NCBI RefSeq assembly: GCF_003173355.1
Contig: NZ_QGMY01000007.1
Span: 62,001 to 126,000 of the forward strand
Source of the DNA: Methanospirillum lacunae
GTDB lineage: Archaea; Halobacteriota; Methanomicrobia; Methanomicrobiales; Methanospirillaceae
Reading direction: 5' to 3'
Length of the DNA stretch: 64,000 nucleotides
Shown here: in pieces, positions 8,564 to 16,858 of the stretch
How positions within the stretch are numbered: the stretch's first letter is position 1
How the letters are laid out: each line of letters starts with the position of its first letter
Program-made: the position numbers and the translations under genes
The notes under the pieces: model-generated
What the model was told of the DNA's origin: nothing
The model's input: the letters and a program-made list of their open reading frames with translations, nothing else
Database searches by the model: none

Positions 8564-8836
8564 ATGGGATGCCTAGAATCACTCCCCTATGAAGTACTTC
8601 TTGCAAAGATCTCTTTCAAGGAAGCACGGGAATACCTTGCAAGGTTTCCGGAAAAATATGATGTGGAGCCGGGGTATAAAATGTTTGAAGTGAGGATCAT
8701 CGGAGTTCCCCCAATTCGGGTTGCAGTGGACGGGGATGCAATAATCTTCCCTTTTACCAAGCCTTGTCATGGAACCTTTTTAGTCAAGGTCCCAGACGGA
8801 AGAGAAGAGATTGAGAGACTCAGAAAGAAAAAGTAG
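8564..8836 (+). CDS. Conserved methanogen protein, DUF1894-like
   Basis: A 90-residue soluble protein with a highly patterned sequence (MGCLESLPYE start, then FKEAREY, IIGVPPI, VDGDAIIFPFTKPCHGTF). It resembles DUF1894 (MTH1880-like), a small alpha/beta family restricted to methanogens. Its biochemical role is unknown. It ends 10 bases before the arfC start and is probably cotranscribed with it. The family name is from memory of conserved motifs, so treat it as probable. The start is fixed by the ATG directly before the conserved GCLES. Confidence 0.7.
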   Translation: MGCLESLPYEVLLAKISFKEAREYLARFPEKYDVEPGYKMFEVRIIGVPPIRVAVDGDAIIFPFTKPCHGTFLVKVPDGREEIERLRKKK

Positions 8837-8846
8837 GTTCACAGGC

Positions 8847-9524
8847 ATGAGACCATACATACTGGTTAATGTAGCTGTATCAGCAGATGGGAAATTATCT
8901 ACCAGGGAACGCAGACAGGTAAAGATTTCAGGCACGGATGATTTTGCCCGTGTTGATATTATAAAGTCGGGTGCAGACGCCATCATGGTGGGGATTGGGA
9001 CCATTCTTGCTGATGATCCATCCCTCACTGTAAAATCACCAGAGCGAATTGCAGACCGGCTTAGCACAGGCAGGCCCGAACACCCTATAAGAATAATTAT
9101 CGACAGCAAGGCAAGAACACCTCCGAATGCTAAGATCCTCCACAAAGGGCCGGGAAAACGAATAGTAGCGGTATCTTCTGCAGCTCCGGAAGAAAGAATT
9201 GCTGCGCTCAGTCCTCATGCTGAGATCATCTCTACCGGATCTGAAGAAGTGGACCTTGTAGTTCTTATGGAAAAACTTGGAAGTCAGGGGATAAAGCGGC
9301 TCATGGTTGAGGGAGGAGGAACACTCATAGCAGGTCTCTTTAACGCAGGTCTTGTTGACCAACTCAGCATGTTTATAGGGAATATTATCATAGGAGGATC
9401 AAGTGCTCCCACTCTTGCGGATGGACCAGGATGGACACAGGAGACCGACTTTACCAAACTCGAACTAATGCAGATTCAGCAGTTGGATCAGGGGGTGCAG
9501 ATCGACTGGAGAGTCAGACGATAG
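8847..9524 (+). CDS. arfC: 2,5-diamino-6-(ribosylamino)-4(3H)-pyrimidinone 5'-phosphate reductase
   Basis: A 225-residue RibD C-terminal-type reductase. In archaea it reduces the ribosylamino-pyrimidinone intermediate to the ribitylamino form with NAD(P)H, an early step towards riboflavin and F420. Visible marks are the N-terminal RPYILVNVAVSADGK, the DDPSLTV substrate loop, and MVEGGGTLIAGLF for cofactor binding. The ATG at 8847 fits the family N-terminus; a frame extension to 8811 would overlap the upstream gene and is less likely. It follows the DUF1894-like gene by 10 bases. There is no deaminase domain, as expected for the archaeal pathway. Confidence 0.92.
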   Translation: MRPYILVNVAVSADGKLSTRERRQVKISGTDDFARVDIIKSGADAIMVGIGTILADDPSLTVKSPERIADRLSTGRPEHPIRIIIDSKARTPPNAKILHKGPGKRIVAVSSAAPEERIAALSPHAEIISTGSEEVDLVVLMEKLGSQGIKRLMVEGGGTLIAGLFNAGLVDQLSMFIGNIIIGGSSAPTLADGPGWTQETDFTKLELMQIQQLDQGVQIDWRVRR

Positions 9525-9527
9525 CCA

Positions 9528-9544
9528 ATATTTTTGAAAAATAT
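9528..9544 (+). terminator. T-run inside perfect hairpin after arfC
   Basis: ATATTTTTGAAAAATAT begins 3 bases after the arfC stop. It is symmetrical about one central base and contains five T, so it could end the arfC transcript. Confidence 0.4.
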
Positions 9545-9600
9545 CTGGAATAGTTCAATTCTAGTTACCTAAGAGAGTGATATAGTGTGCAAAACCGACT

Positions 9601-9619
9601 CCCTTAATAGATTTAAGGG
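9601..9619. promoter_or_regulatory. Inverted repeat CCCTTAA-TAGAT-TTAAGGG upstream of response regulator
   Basis: Seven-base arms with a five-base centre, ending 29 bases before the GTG start of the receiver-domain gene. It overlaps the expected promoter/leader, so it may be an operator or a leader hairpin. Only symmetry and position support it. Confidence 0.35.
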
Positions 9620-9648
9620 GAAGATATAGTAGAAATTGGTGGAGCAGA

Positions 9649-10026
9649 GTGGAAGGCGGAATTTTTATTGTTGAAGATAACCCGGTGATAAACGATCTAA
9701 TATCGTGGAGGCTGACTGAACTTGGGTTCTCGGTCATGGGAACTGCAGAGGATTATCAGGGTGCACTTGAAAAATTAGAGACATACACCCCTGATAAGCG
9801 ACCTAAACTTGTGCTGATGGATATTAACCTCCCTGGAGAGAAAGATGGGATTATGGCTGCAGAGGAGATTCAAAGTAAGTTCTCAATCCCCATTGTGTAC
9901 ATCAGTTCAGTCATGGATGATCCAACAATAGAAAGAGCTAAGCTCACCAAACCACGGGGCTTTATTGTAAAACCCTTCACTGACAACCAGCTCAAAGCAA
10001 CAGTTGAGATGGCACTGCAAAAATAA
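9649..10026 (+). CDS. Stand-alone response-regulator receiver protein
   Basis: A 125-residue protein made of one receiver domain. The acidic pair lies in IVEDN, the phosphorylated Asp in LVLMDINLPG, the switch Ser in YISSV, and the conserved Lys in FIVKPF. It has no output domain, so it is expected to act by protein contacts in a phosphorelay, as is common for Methanomicrobiales. Translation starts at GTG, with a GGTGGAG site 5-10 bases upstream. Its kinase partner is not next to it. An inverted repeat sits just upstream. Confidence 0.9.
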   Translation: MEGGIFIVEDNPVINDLISWRLTELGFSVMGTAEDYQGALEKLETYTPDKRPKLVLMDINLPGEKDGIMAAEEIQSKFSIPIVYISSVMDDPTIERAKLTKPRGFIVKPFTDNQLKATVEMALQK

Positions 10027-10044
10027 ATCTGATTACCAAATTCT

Positions 10045-10650
10045 TCAGACCATTCCAATATAGTTCTCAAGGATTTGAAGACCAGCCTCCCCACTCTTTT
10101 CAGGATGAAACTGGGTTCCCCAAACAGTTCCATTCCTTATTGATGAGGCGAAGCGGTTGATATACTCGGTTGATGTCACCAAGTACTGGTCAGGTGAATC
10201 AGCCCAGTACGAATGCACAAAGTAAAAGAACGACCCATCCGGAATCCCGCTATAGAGGGGATCATCATCCTGTGATAGTGAAACCTGGTTCCAGCCCATA
10301 TGTGGGATTTTGTACCCCTGGGTTCGCTTGAATCGGCGCGCAGTTCCGGGAATAAGACCGAGACCGGCAGAAAGACCATGCTCTTCTGAAAAATCCATGA
10401 GCATTTGCATACCCAGACAAATACCTAGAACAGGTACCTGTCCCTGCGCTTCAAGGAGGGCTGTTTGCAGATCAGAGAGTCTGGCCATACCCTCATGAAA
10501 GGCTCCAACTCCTGGGAGGATAATCCCGTCTGCAGCACGGATTTCATCTAGATTTCCAGTGATACTGACATTCCCACCAACTTTTTCCAGAGCTTTGCTG
10601 ACACTGCGCAGGTTACCAAGACCATAATCAACGATTGCGATCTTACTCAT
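10045..10650 (-). CDS. hisH: Imidazole glycerol phosphate synthase, glutamine amidotransferase subunit
   Basis: A 201-residue class I glutamine amidotransferase. It supplies ammonia to HisF for histidine biosynthesis. The YGLGNLRSV start, the catalytic Cys in LGICLGMQ, and the His/Glu pair in QFHPEKSG are all present, and the length is normal. The ATG overlaps the stop of the preceding PAPS-reductase-like gene by one base (TAATG), so the two are translationally coupled, although no shared pathway is obvious. Confidence 0.93.
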   Translation of the reverse strand: MSKIAIVDYGLGNLRSVSKALEKVGGNVSITGNLDEIRAADGIILPGVGAFHEGMARLSDLQTALLEAQGQVPVLGICLGMQMLMDFSEEHGLSAGLGLIPGTARRFKRTQGYKIPHMGWNQVSLSQDDDPLYSGIPDGSFFYFVHSYWADSPDQYLVTSTEYINRFASSIRNGTVWGTQFHPEKSGEAGLQILENYIGMV

Positions 10651-12110
10651 TACCCAGACCTCCCTGATCTCCTTCCCCTTCCAGTCTGGGCATCATGTCT
10701 GGCAAATGACTCTGGTTCTTCCTGACTTCTATCATTTCTGACACGCCATGTTCCTTCTGTCATCCATGACTCAGGTAGTTCGTGCCTGACACGCCATCCT
10801 TCCATCTTTTCTTCCCATTCCTTCCAGAGTTCAGGAACATGACTCTGAATCCGCTCAAGAATGGCCATATCACTTGCCGGACACATATAGCACCCCATCC
10901 GATCGACTCCGTGGGCATACATCTCGTTATACGGCGCTTTCTCCCTGAAGATATAAAGCCAGACATGCATGGCAGTCCAGTTATGGATAGGAGCTAGACA
11001 GATCTGATTGCGGACAAAAGCATTGCGCCAGACACGGGGATTTTTAGCACGGGATGCAGACTCGTACTTCCTCTGCCCTACAAATGAGACACACTCGGCC
11101 CAGGTACTCTCGATAAATTTCCTAAGAGGTTCAAGCTTGGCGGTTTTGCAACACCACCGGCAATCCACGGCAGGGGGACCCTGAACTTCAAACTCACGCC
11201 AGAACTCACCCATTGAGTCAACCATGATACACTCAAGCCCATACTTTTCTGTTACCTGCCTGACGTTCTCATATGTTGAGGGAAATTCCATGCCTGTGTC
11301 GATAAACAGGATCGGCAGTTTCCGAAAGGTATTCATCACTACAAGAAGGCTGGCAAGGCTGTCTTTTCCTCCTGAGTAGGAAACACTGGTTGGAAGGTGG
11401 GCATAGGGACCTATATGTTCCTCAATAAACTGCTTTGTTGCAGACTCAAGCCGAATCAGCACATCCTTGTTAGCTGCAACCACCTCATCCCAGGTTGCAG
11501 ATCCAGGGGTGAATTGGGATCTGATATTCTTACGGCTTCTGACGATCTGCCCGCGTTCCATCACAGACGCCTCATCAGCATCCACTTTCATCCTTCCAAC
11601 ACCGACACACTCACCCGATCTGGTGAGCATAAATACCTCATCACCTGCTGCGATACCAGGATCACAACTGACAAATCCGGGAGCAAGAAGACTTGCCCCT
11701 TCCCTGATTGATGGGCCTGCACCATCATCAACGATCACGTACCGTTTTTCAGGCTTCTGAATAAGGGCGGCTTCTGGTCGTGGGAGTGCATCCCATCTCC
11801 CAGCCTCTGGAAGATATCTAATCGCTCCTACAACTGCCCCCCCAACAACAATCTCTTCCATCCGATCCTTGTCTGGAACCTTATTAACAAGAGCCACCCA
11901 GCCCTCTGGAATCAAGATGATACCAAACCGATCAAGGAAGAGATTGTTTATAAACAGGATATCATCTGGAAAGGCAGGTCTTGCATCCCCGGGGGGTGTT
12001 ACCGGAACTGATCGCGCTTCAGCTCCACAGGCACACCGGTCTGCCATGACTGGAGCATGACAATTATCGCACCAGTGCAGGAGAATTTTGCCGTGATAGA
12101 GTCCACCCAT
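10650..12110 (-). CDS. Zinc-ribbon/PUA/PAPS-reductase-like protein with Fe-S signature
   Basis: A 486-residue three-part protein. Residues about 10-35 are a zinc ribbon (CDNC and CACG), residues 120-195 a PUA-like RNA-binding module (AGDEVFMLT, GVGRMKV), and residues 235-440 a PAPS-reductase/N-type ATP pyrophosphatase domain with PP-loop SYSGGKDSL. Within this domain RWCCKTAK and GCYMCPAS form a CC...CxxC set like the [4Fe-4S] ligands of assimilatory APS reductases. The family is conserved in methanogens; sulfonucleotide reduction and RNA thiolation are both conceivable, and the PUA domain favours an RNA substrate. The ATG at 12110 is preferred; a TTG start at 12155 is possible, and neither has a clear ribosome site. 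The C-terminal tail is Arg- and Gly-rich. Confidence 0.85.
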   Translation of the reverse strand: MGGLYHGKILLHWCDNCHAPVMADRCACGAEARSVPVTPPGDARPAFPDDILFINNLFLDRFGIILIPEGWVALVNKVPDKDRMEEIVVGGAVVGAIRYLPEAGRWDALPRPEAALIQKPEKRYVIVDDGAGPSIREGASLLAPGFVSCDPGIAAGDEVFMLTRSGECVGVGRMKVDADEASVMERGQIVRSRKNIRSQFTPGSATWDEVVAANKDVLIRLESATKQFIEEHIGPYAHLPTSVSYSGGKDSLASLLVVMNTFRKLPILFIDTGMEFPSTYENVRQVTEKYGLECIMVDSMGEFWREFEVQGPPAVDCRWCCKTAKLEPLRKFIESTWAECVSFVGQRKYESASRAKNPRVWRNAFVRNQICLAPIHNWTAMHVWLYIFREKAPYNEMYAHGVDRMGCYMCPASDMAILERIQSHVPELWKEWEEKMEGWRVRHELPESWMTEGTWRVRNDRSQEEPESFARHDAQTGRGRRSGRSG

Positions 12111-12677
12111 GCTGCTGTAATTGTTTGTTCCATTCCTAGATACGATTATGGACAATAGTCAGAACCAAACAGGGTATGAAATTCCCATTATGCCATCAGG
12201 AATGATTTTACGGTACACATAATGTCCTGGATTCTGCATAATCCAACTAAGCTATTCATAATAAGAGAATTCGAAATCTACAATCATTTAATAATTAATC
12301 GGATATGCTCCGCATCATCAAACCGAACATTGATTAATAAGAGACATAGCAGCATCACAGCAGGTTTCCGCGCATATAAAAAATGAACAAAAAGGCTCAT
12401 ACGATATAATAGAAGAGACCTATGTGTGTGGGAAACCTTCACAAATTCACCCTTCAACCTGGGAATGATCTCCCCCAAACCCTCGAACTCTGATGATATT
12501 ACAACCATGTTAGGGTGTCATCCTGAACTGTATCTATGAAATATCGATTACGAGATGTTCTGGTCAAGTGATGACAGGATCACCAGAATACCAAAAATAG
12601 GACGGTCATTCTACAAAACAGGGAAATCAACAAGTAGATATAGAGATGGTCAGGAAGATAAAATCAGGTGAACACTC
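12111..12677. other. Intergenic region, no supported gene
   Basis: About 570 bases between divergent genes. A 74-codon minus-strand frame at 12284-12508 has no family resemblance or clear ribosome site and is not annotated. A weak inverted repeat TTCTGGT/ACCAGAA (12558-12564 and 12582-12588) may be an operator for the transglutaminase-like gene. Confidence 0.4.
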
Positions 12678-13334
12678 ATGCCTCTCCCCCCACTCGTTCG
12701 CCCGGTATCGGTAACTCCATACCTGGCATGTTCACCGGTGATATCTTGTACGGATCCTGGAATCCGGAATCGTGCACGTGAATTGATCCGGGGAACAAGT
12801 ACTGAATACGAACAGATTCAATGCCTTTACACCTACGTACGGGACGAAATATCCCATTCTGTTGATGCGGGACAGTCGCAACTGATTTGGAAAACCACTC
12901 AGGTTATGACTGCTGGTCATGCACTCTGTTTCATAAAATCGCACCTGTTTGTGTCTCTTTGCAGATCGGTTGGAATTCCTGCAGGACTCTGCTATCAGAG
13001 ACTTAAGAAAGAGGACGGTTCATACGTCCTTCATGGACTTGCAGCAGTATGGATCGAGGACGATGGGCGTTGGTTCCGTCTAGATCCGCGAGGAAACAAA
13101 CCCGGTGTTGATGCCCAGTTCAATCCTTATGGGATTGAACAGATTGCATACCCGAAGATGGAAGATCCAGGGGAATGGCTCGACCCACATATCTATCCAG
13201 AACCCTGGGATGAAATTATGCACTTATTCAAGATATCTCCGGATATCTCCGCATTCATTAATGCCTCAGCCCGGATCCAGACCCCTCCCAGTCAAGTCCA
13301 CCGATCAGGTTCTGCACCCCCGGTTCTGGTGTAA
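12678..13334 (+). CDS. Transglutaminase-like cysteine protease/peptidase protein
   Basis: A 218-residue protein with a transglutaminase-core domain at residues about 25-150. The catalytic triad is complete: Cys84 in AGHALCFIKSHLF, His119 in YVLHGLAAVW, and Asp136 in FRLDPRG. Archaeal members are thought to be proteases or amide hydrolases rather than cross-linkers. No signal peptide is obvious, so it is probably cytoplasmic. The C-terminal 30 residues are Pro- and Ser-rich and probably disordered. The start is ATG. A T-run follows the stop. It is convergent with rlmH. Confidence 0.8.
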   Translation: MPLPPLVRPVSVTPYLACSPVISCTDPGIRNRARELIRGTSTEYEQIQCLYTYVRDEISHSVDAGQSQLIWKTTQVMTAGHALCFIKSHLFVSLCRSVGIPAGLCYQRLKKEDGSYVLHGLAAVWIEDDGRWFRLDPRGNKPGVDAQFNPYGIEQIAYPKMEDPGEWLDPHIYPEPWDEIMHLFKISPDISAFINASARIQTPPSQVHRSGSAPPVLV

Positions 13335-13339
13335 TCTAC

Positions 13340-13346
13340 TTTTTTT
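13340..13346 (+). terminator. Oligo-T terminator after the transglutaminase-like gene
   Basis: Seven T starting 6 bases after the stop codon, in the spacer between convergent genes. This is a typical archaeal terminator. Confidence 0.5.
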
Positions 13347-13824
13347 ACCGGTGGTAGGGAAGCCCCCGGTTGATTGTGTATGCCCGGTAGATCTGTTCAA
13401 GAAGGATGAAACGGGCCATCTGGTGAGGAAAAGTCATGAGCGAAAGAGAGAGAAGGAGTCCAGCCTGATCTCTTACTTCATCAGATAAACCATGCGGACC
13501 CCCAATCAGCACTGCAATATGATGAGGTCCATTTATCTCCCACCTTTTGACAAGACCAGCAAGACCTTCGCTTGACAGACTAATTCCAGATGGATCCATT
13601 GCTATCAGGTACCCCGCCTGACCGGCAGCCCTGAGCAGGTTCTTTCCCTCCTGCTGACAGGCTGACTCAATCTCATGGACACTTGCATTCTCTTTTACCC
13701 GTTCCTCAGAAAATTCCACAATTTTAACTGTACAATATCCTGAAAGGCGTTTAAGGTATTCAGCGATACCATCACGAAGGTATGGTTCTTTCACCTTTCC
13801 GATGGCACAAATATCAATCTGCAT
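13345..13824 (-). CDS. rlmH: 23S rRNA (pseudouridine1915-N3)-methyltransferase RlmH-like (SPOUT)
   Basis: A 159-residue SPOUT-fold methyltransferase. RlmH methylates a pseudouridine in helix 69 of 23S rRNA in bacteria, and some archaea carry it. The knot region is visible in AVLIGGPHGLSDEVR, and the C-terminus YRAYTINRGLPYHR matches the family end, which contacts SAM and rRNA. The ATG at 13824 gives the canonical start MQIDICAIGK; upstream extension to 13908 would run into the divergent peroxiredoxin gene and is rejected. It is divergent from the peroxiredoxin, with 41 bases between starts. Confidence 0.92.
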   Translation of the reverse strand: MQIDICAIGKVKEPYLRDGIAEYLKRLSGYCTVKIVEFSEERVKENASVHEIESACQQEGKNLLRAAGQAGYLIAMDPSGISLSSEGLAGLVKRWEINGPHHIAVLIGGPHGLSDEVRDQAGLLLSLSLMTFPHQMARFILLEQIYRAYTINRGLPYHR

Positions 13825-13865
13825 CCGGAATGATATGTATGAAAGGGGTGACATATTGAAAGTAT

Positions 13866-14351
13866 ATGCCACAACTCTCTCCCGGTGACAAGGCACCAGA
13901 ATTTGCACTTCCTGACCAGAATGGAAAAATCCGGAGTCATGCTGATTTCCGGGGATCCTGGATTATTCTTTACTTTTACCCAAAGGACAATACATCAGCA
14001 TGTACTGCTGAAGCACTTGCATTCTCTGCAGTGTACGAAGAACTTTCAGAAATAGGGGTACCGGTGGTTGGGATCAGCCCAGACACCGTGGAGAGCCATC
14101 AGAAATTTGTTGAAAAACATGACCTACATCTCATCCTGCTCGCAGATCCTTCGCATAATACTATTGAGGCCTATGGAGCCTGGACATTGAAAAAGATGTA
14201 TGGCAGGGAATATATGGGTGTTGAACGAAGCACATTTCTGATAAACCCAAACGGAATTATTGAAGATTTTTGGCACAAAGTCAAAGTGAAAGGCCATGTT
14301 GAAACAGTCTCATCACGACTCAGGGAATTGATGGCAGACGAAAAGCGATGA
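13866..14351 (+). CDS. Peroxiredoxin, Bcp/PrxQ type, single cysteine
   Basis: A 161-residue thiol peroxidase that reduces hydroperoxides. It has the thioredoxin-like PrxQ architecture: PGDKAPEFALPDQ, then PKDNTSACTAEA with peroxidatic Cys46, and ERSTFLINPNG near the C-terminus. PrxQ proteins usually have a resolving Cys five residues after the first; here that position is Leu and no other Cys occurs, so it must be recycled by an external thiol. It has an ATG start. The following minus-strand gene ends 2 bases after its stop. Confidence 0.92.
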   Translation: MPQLSPGDKAPEFALPDQNGKIRSHADFRGSWIILYFYPKDNTSACTAEALAFSAVYEELSEIGVPVVGISPDTVESHQKFVEKHDLHLILLADPSHNTIEAYGAWTLKKMYGREYMGVERSTFLINPNGIIEDFWHKVKVKGHVETVSSRLRELMADEKR

Positions 14352-14353
14352 GG

Positions 14354-15301
14354 TCAGAAGACCTCTACCCCGTCATCCATAGGCTCGCGAAGTCGCTCTC
14401 CTGTATGAGCATTAATCTCAACTATCTTCTTTCCCTTGATCTGCCATATCGGGATGAAGAGTTCTCTCAATTCAAGCGCAATATTGCTCCGTTCAGGTGC
14501 AACATTCTTCTCCTCGTAATAGATGGCATCACCTTTTACCTGACGTGCCCTTACTTTCCGAGTCATGCTCGTAATTAAGTTCCCTGTGATCTTCTCGTCT
14601 GCGGTTTCTTTATCTATCTGATGCCTGATCACTTCAGAACCCTGGGGAATGCTCCTGCGGGTAACAGTATCAGGATCAACCTCTATAAGAGAGCCATTAA
14701 TTGCGTTCAGTGCACCGACACCTGATCCATCAAAAGAGACATCTTGATCCTTGAATTTCCCAGAACCCCTACTTGTGTACCGGTAGAGCCAGTACGGAAG
14801 GAACTTTAGAGTCGCAACCCCGGGAACTCCGGCTTTATCTTCAGCTTCTTCACGGTGGACGCGGACCGGCAAGTGCGGGATCTTTATACTGTTTCCGGCC
14901 TGGTCATCAGAGTACTCGTGACTGCGCACAGGAGCGCCCGAGTCACCAAGCTGAAGAAGAAGCTGCCTGCCGATAACACGTGAGAGGATCGCCTCACCGG
15001 CGTATCTGGCAAATTCTTCGGCATACCAGACAATACAGTCCGGCGCCTCGATACTGGGATCAAAGGTAACGAGCAGTTTCTCGCATATCTTTTCCCCTTT
15101 TTCACCCTTAACGGTATACTCGGTCTCTGAGAACCGGGTTACCTCCTCCTGATCATCTGAACAGACAACAACCAGAAAAGTACTGCCTGACACGGCTGAA
15201 AGGTCAATCGGCGGGGATGCGTGATGTACATCATATCCTGCTGACTTCAGAATATCAGAAATCGCCTTGACTGCTTTTTCCCTGATCCTCTGTTCCATCA
15301 T
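14354..15301 (-). CDS. Conserved hypothetical protein, not recognised
   Basis: A protein of about 315 residues that I do not recognise. Residues 1-120 look like an alpha/beta domain with hydrophobic strands (TFLVVVCSDD, EKLLVTFDP, DCIVWYAEEFARY) and could be a nuclease-like or sensor fold. The C-terminal half is polar and charged, with LKFLPYWLYRYTSRGSG and a conserved-looking end. There is no membrane segment. Start choice is uncertain: GTG at 15313, ATG at 15301 and ATG at 15298 are in frame. It is divergent from the DUF128 gene, about 60 bases away. The coding nature is supported by length and composition. Confidence 0.7.
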   Translation of the reverse strand: MMEQRIREKAVKAISDILKSAGYDVHHASPPIDLSAVSGSTFLVVVCSDDQEEVTRFSETEYTVKGEKGEKICEKLLVTFDPSIEAPDCIVWYAEEFARYAGEAILSRVIGRQLLLQLGDSGAPVRSHEYSDDQAGNSIKIPHLPVRVHREEAEDKAGVPGVATLKFLPYWLYRYTSRGSGKFKDQDVSFDGSGVGALNAINGSLIEVDPDTVTRRSIPQGSEVIRHQIDKETADEKITGNLITSMTRKVRARQVKGDAIYYEEKNVAPERSNIALELRELFIPIWQIKGKKIVEINAHTGERLREPMDDGVEVF

Positions 15302-15360
15302 ATACAGATCCACTCATAAAAAAGAATATTTTTCTATCTTTATACCGGATTAACTGAGTT

Positions 15361-16107
15361 ATGAGCGATCCTCTCAGGTTTGTCAGCCATCGGATCGAGG
15401 ATTATGCCATGCAGGTCACCTTTGAACCTGCAAAAGGGACCGGGACGGTGGTCTATAACCTCTCACTTATTCACAAAGAGGATCTCGATTACGCTCTTTC
15501 AGTGTTCAGGGCTACCTGCGAAGCCGGGGTCTCACCAAGCGGCCTGATAAGAGTGCTCAATGAGGGCGAGGATAACGACGGGTATACAATTCCTTCAGGT
15601 CAATGTGGTCTTCTCACGCTTTGCAGCACCACTCTTGATGGACTCCTGGTCAAAAGAGGAATCCCGTTTAACCCGGTTGGAGGAGGGGTAGTCGAGGTGA
15701 TTGATAACATCCCACGCAGGTTTACCCACTTGATCAAGTATGAATCCACAACCATCGACCCCCTGCAGGTACTGATATCACAGGAGATCACCTCTGTTCT
15801 TGATGTCATGGAGACAGGAACAGGAAGCCTGCTTGGTAACATCAGGGAATGCCATATGGAGGCTGAAGACAAGGTTGAAGAGGTTCTTGAAGAACTCAGT
15901 GAGAGTTATTTTACAGGCATTCTTGATCTCGGGCTGCCCAATACTCCATGTCTTGGTGTTGCAGTTGATCCACAGTACATGGGCGTAGCAGCTCTCGGAG
16001 GAACAAACTGGATTGCTGCACTGCGAGAAGAGGGTGTTCACGTAAGGATGCAGGCAATGAAGGGCGTAACAGATATATCACGTATGGAATTCATCACTGA
16101 CATGTAA
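15361..16107 (+). CDS. NrpR-like regulatory protein, single DUF128 domain without HTH
   Basis: A 248-residue protein that consists of one DUF128 (NRD) domain. NrpR proteins repress nitrogen-fixation and ammonia-assimilation genes and respond to 2-oxoglutarate. Full NrpR has a winged helix plus one or two NRD domains; some methanogens have split forms in which NrpRII carries only the sensor domain. This protein begins directly with the NRD (RIEDYAMQV), shows GLLTLCSTTLDGLL and PVGGGVVEVID, and has no DNA-binding part, so it fits NrpRII. No NrpRI gene is seen in the window. ATG start. Confidence 0.85.
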   Translation: MSDPLRFVSHRIEDYAMQVTFEPAKGTGTVVYNLSLIHKEDLDYALSVFRATCEAGVSPSGLIRVLNEGEDNDGYTIPSGQCGLLTLCSTTLDGLLVKRGIPFNPVGGGVVEVIDNIPRRFTHLIKYESTTIDPLQVLISQEITSVLDVMETGTGSLLGNIRECHMEAEDKVEEVLEELSESYFTGILDLGLPNTPCLGVAVDPQYMGVAALGGTNWIAALREEGVHVRMQAMKGVTDISRMEFITDM

Positions 16108-16120
16108 ATACTTCAAAGGA

Positions 16121-16130
16121 CATTTATACT
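16121..16130 (+). promoter_or_regulatory. TATA box of pgi
   Basis: CATTTATACT lies about 24-33 bases before the pgi ATG, at the usual archaeal TATA distance from a start site only a few bases upstream of the codon. A nearly leaderless transcript is inferred. Confidence 0.5.
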
Positions 16131-16153
16131 CCCACGTACGAGGATGATATATA

Positions 16154-16858
16154 ATGATAGACCTGCCGCTCAATAACCCGGATATCAGGTCAGGGGCTGA
16201 GATCCGTTCTGTACTGGCAGATCCTTCCTGTGTCTGTGAAGGACCACTGTATGAGATGTACCGTGGGGTATGTCGTAATAATTCAGATAAAGAATGGTTT
16301 GATGTACAGCAGATCAGGTACGATGTTACCCGTATTCCCTCCCGCACCATCTGCAAGGAATGGATAAAAACCAAGGGCCATTACCACCCTCTCTCCCCAG
16401 ACGGCCTCGCTTACCCCGAGATATATGAAGTTCTAGAAGGAGCAGCATATTACCTGTTACAAAAGCGCGACCTTTCAGATATTGTGCTAGTCAGAGCAGA
16501 AAAAGGGGATCTCATCCTGATACCACCAGGATATGGGCACATCACAGTCAACCCGACAATGGAGACCCTCACCATGGCAAATTTGGTATCATCTGCGTTT
16601 GCAAGCCAGTACCTGCCATATGAAGAGCTGAAAGGGGGAGCATACTACATCTTTTCAGACGGGGGCATGAAGAAGAATCCGGCATACCCTGCAGACATTC
16701 CAGATATCAGAATTGTTGATGCAACCGGTACTCATCTCCCTGAACCCTTCCCTGACAAGAGTTTATACGATCTGGTAGGGGATGTCATGAGGCTCAGATT
16801 CCTCAATCATCCCCGTGAGTTTGAGGATCTCTACCCCGGACTCTATCTCTACACCTGA
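16154..16858 (+). CDS. pgi: Glucose-6-phosphate isomerase, archaeal cupin type
   Basis: A 234-residue cupin-fold isomerase that interconverts glucose-6-phosphate and fructose-6-phosphate for glycolysis and gluconeogenesis. The metal-binding motifs are TKGHYHP with a downstream Glu in PEIYEVLEG, and the later His in PPGYGHITVNP. The length is typical of archaeal cPGI, with perhaps 40 extra C-terminal residues. It has its own TATA box. Its last 10 bases overlap the 3' end of nadE on the other strand. It works with ppsA and a ROK sugar kinase also present in the window. Confidence 0.93.
   Translation: MIDLPLNNPDIRSGAEIRSVLADPSCVCEGPLYEMYRGVCRNNSDKEWFDVQQIRYDVTRIPSRTICKEWIKTKGHYHPLSPDGLAYPEIYEVLEGAAYYLLQKRDLSDIVLVRAEKGDLILIPPGYGHITVNPTMETLTMANLVSSAFASQYLPYEELKGGAYYIFSDGGMKKNPAYPADIPDIRIVDATGTHLPEPFPDKSLYDLVGDVMRLRFLNHPREFEDLYPGLYLYT

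Noticed and set aside
12284-12508. A 74-codon minus-strand open frame in the large intergenic region
   Set aside because: No recognisable domain or start signal and no operon link; not supported as a gene.
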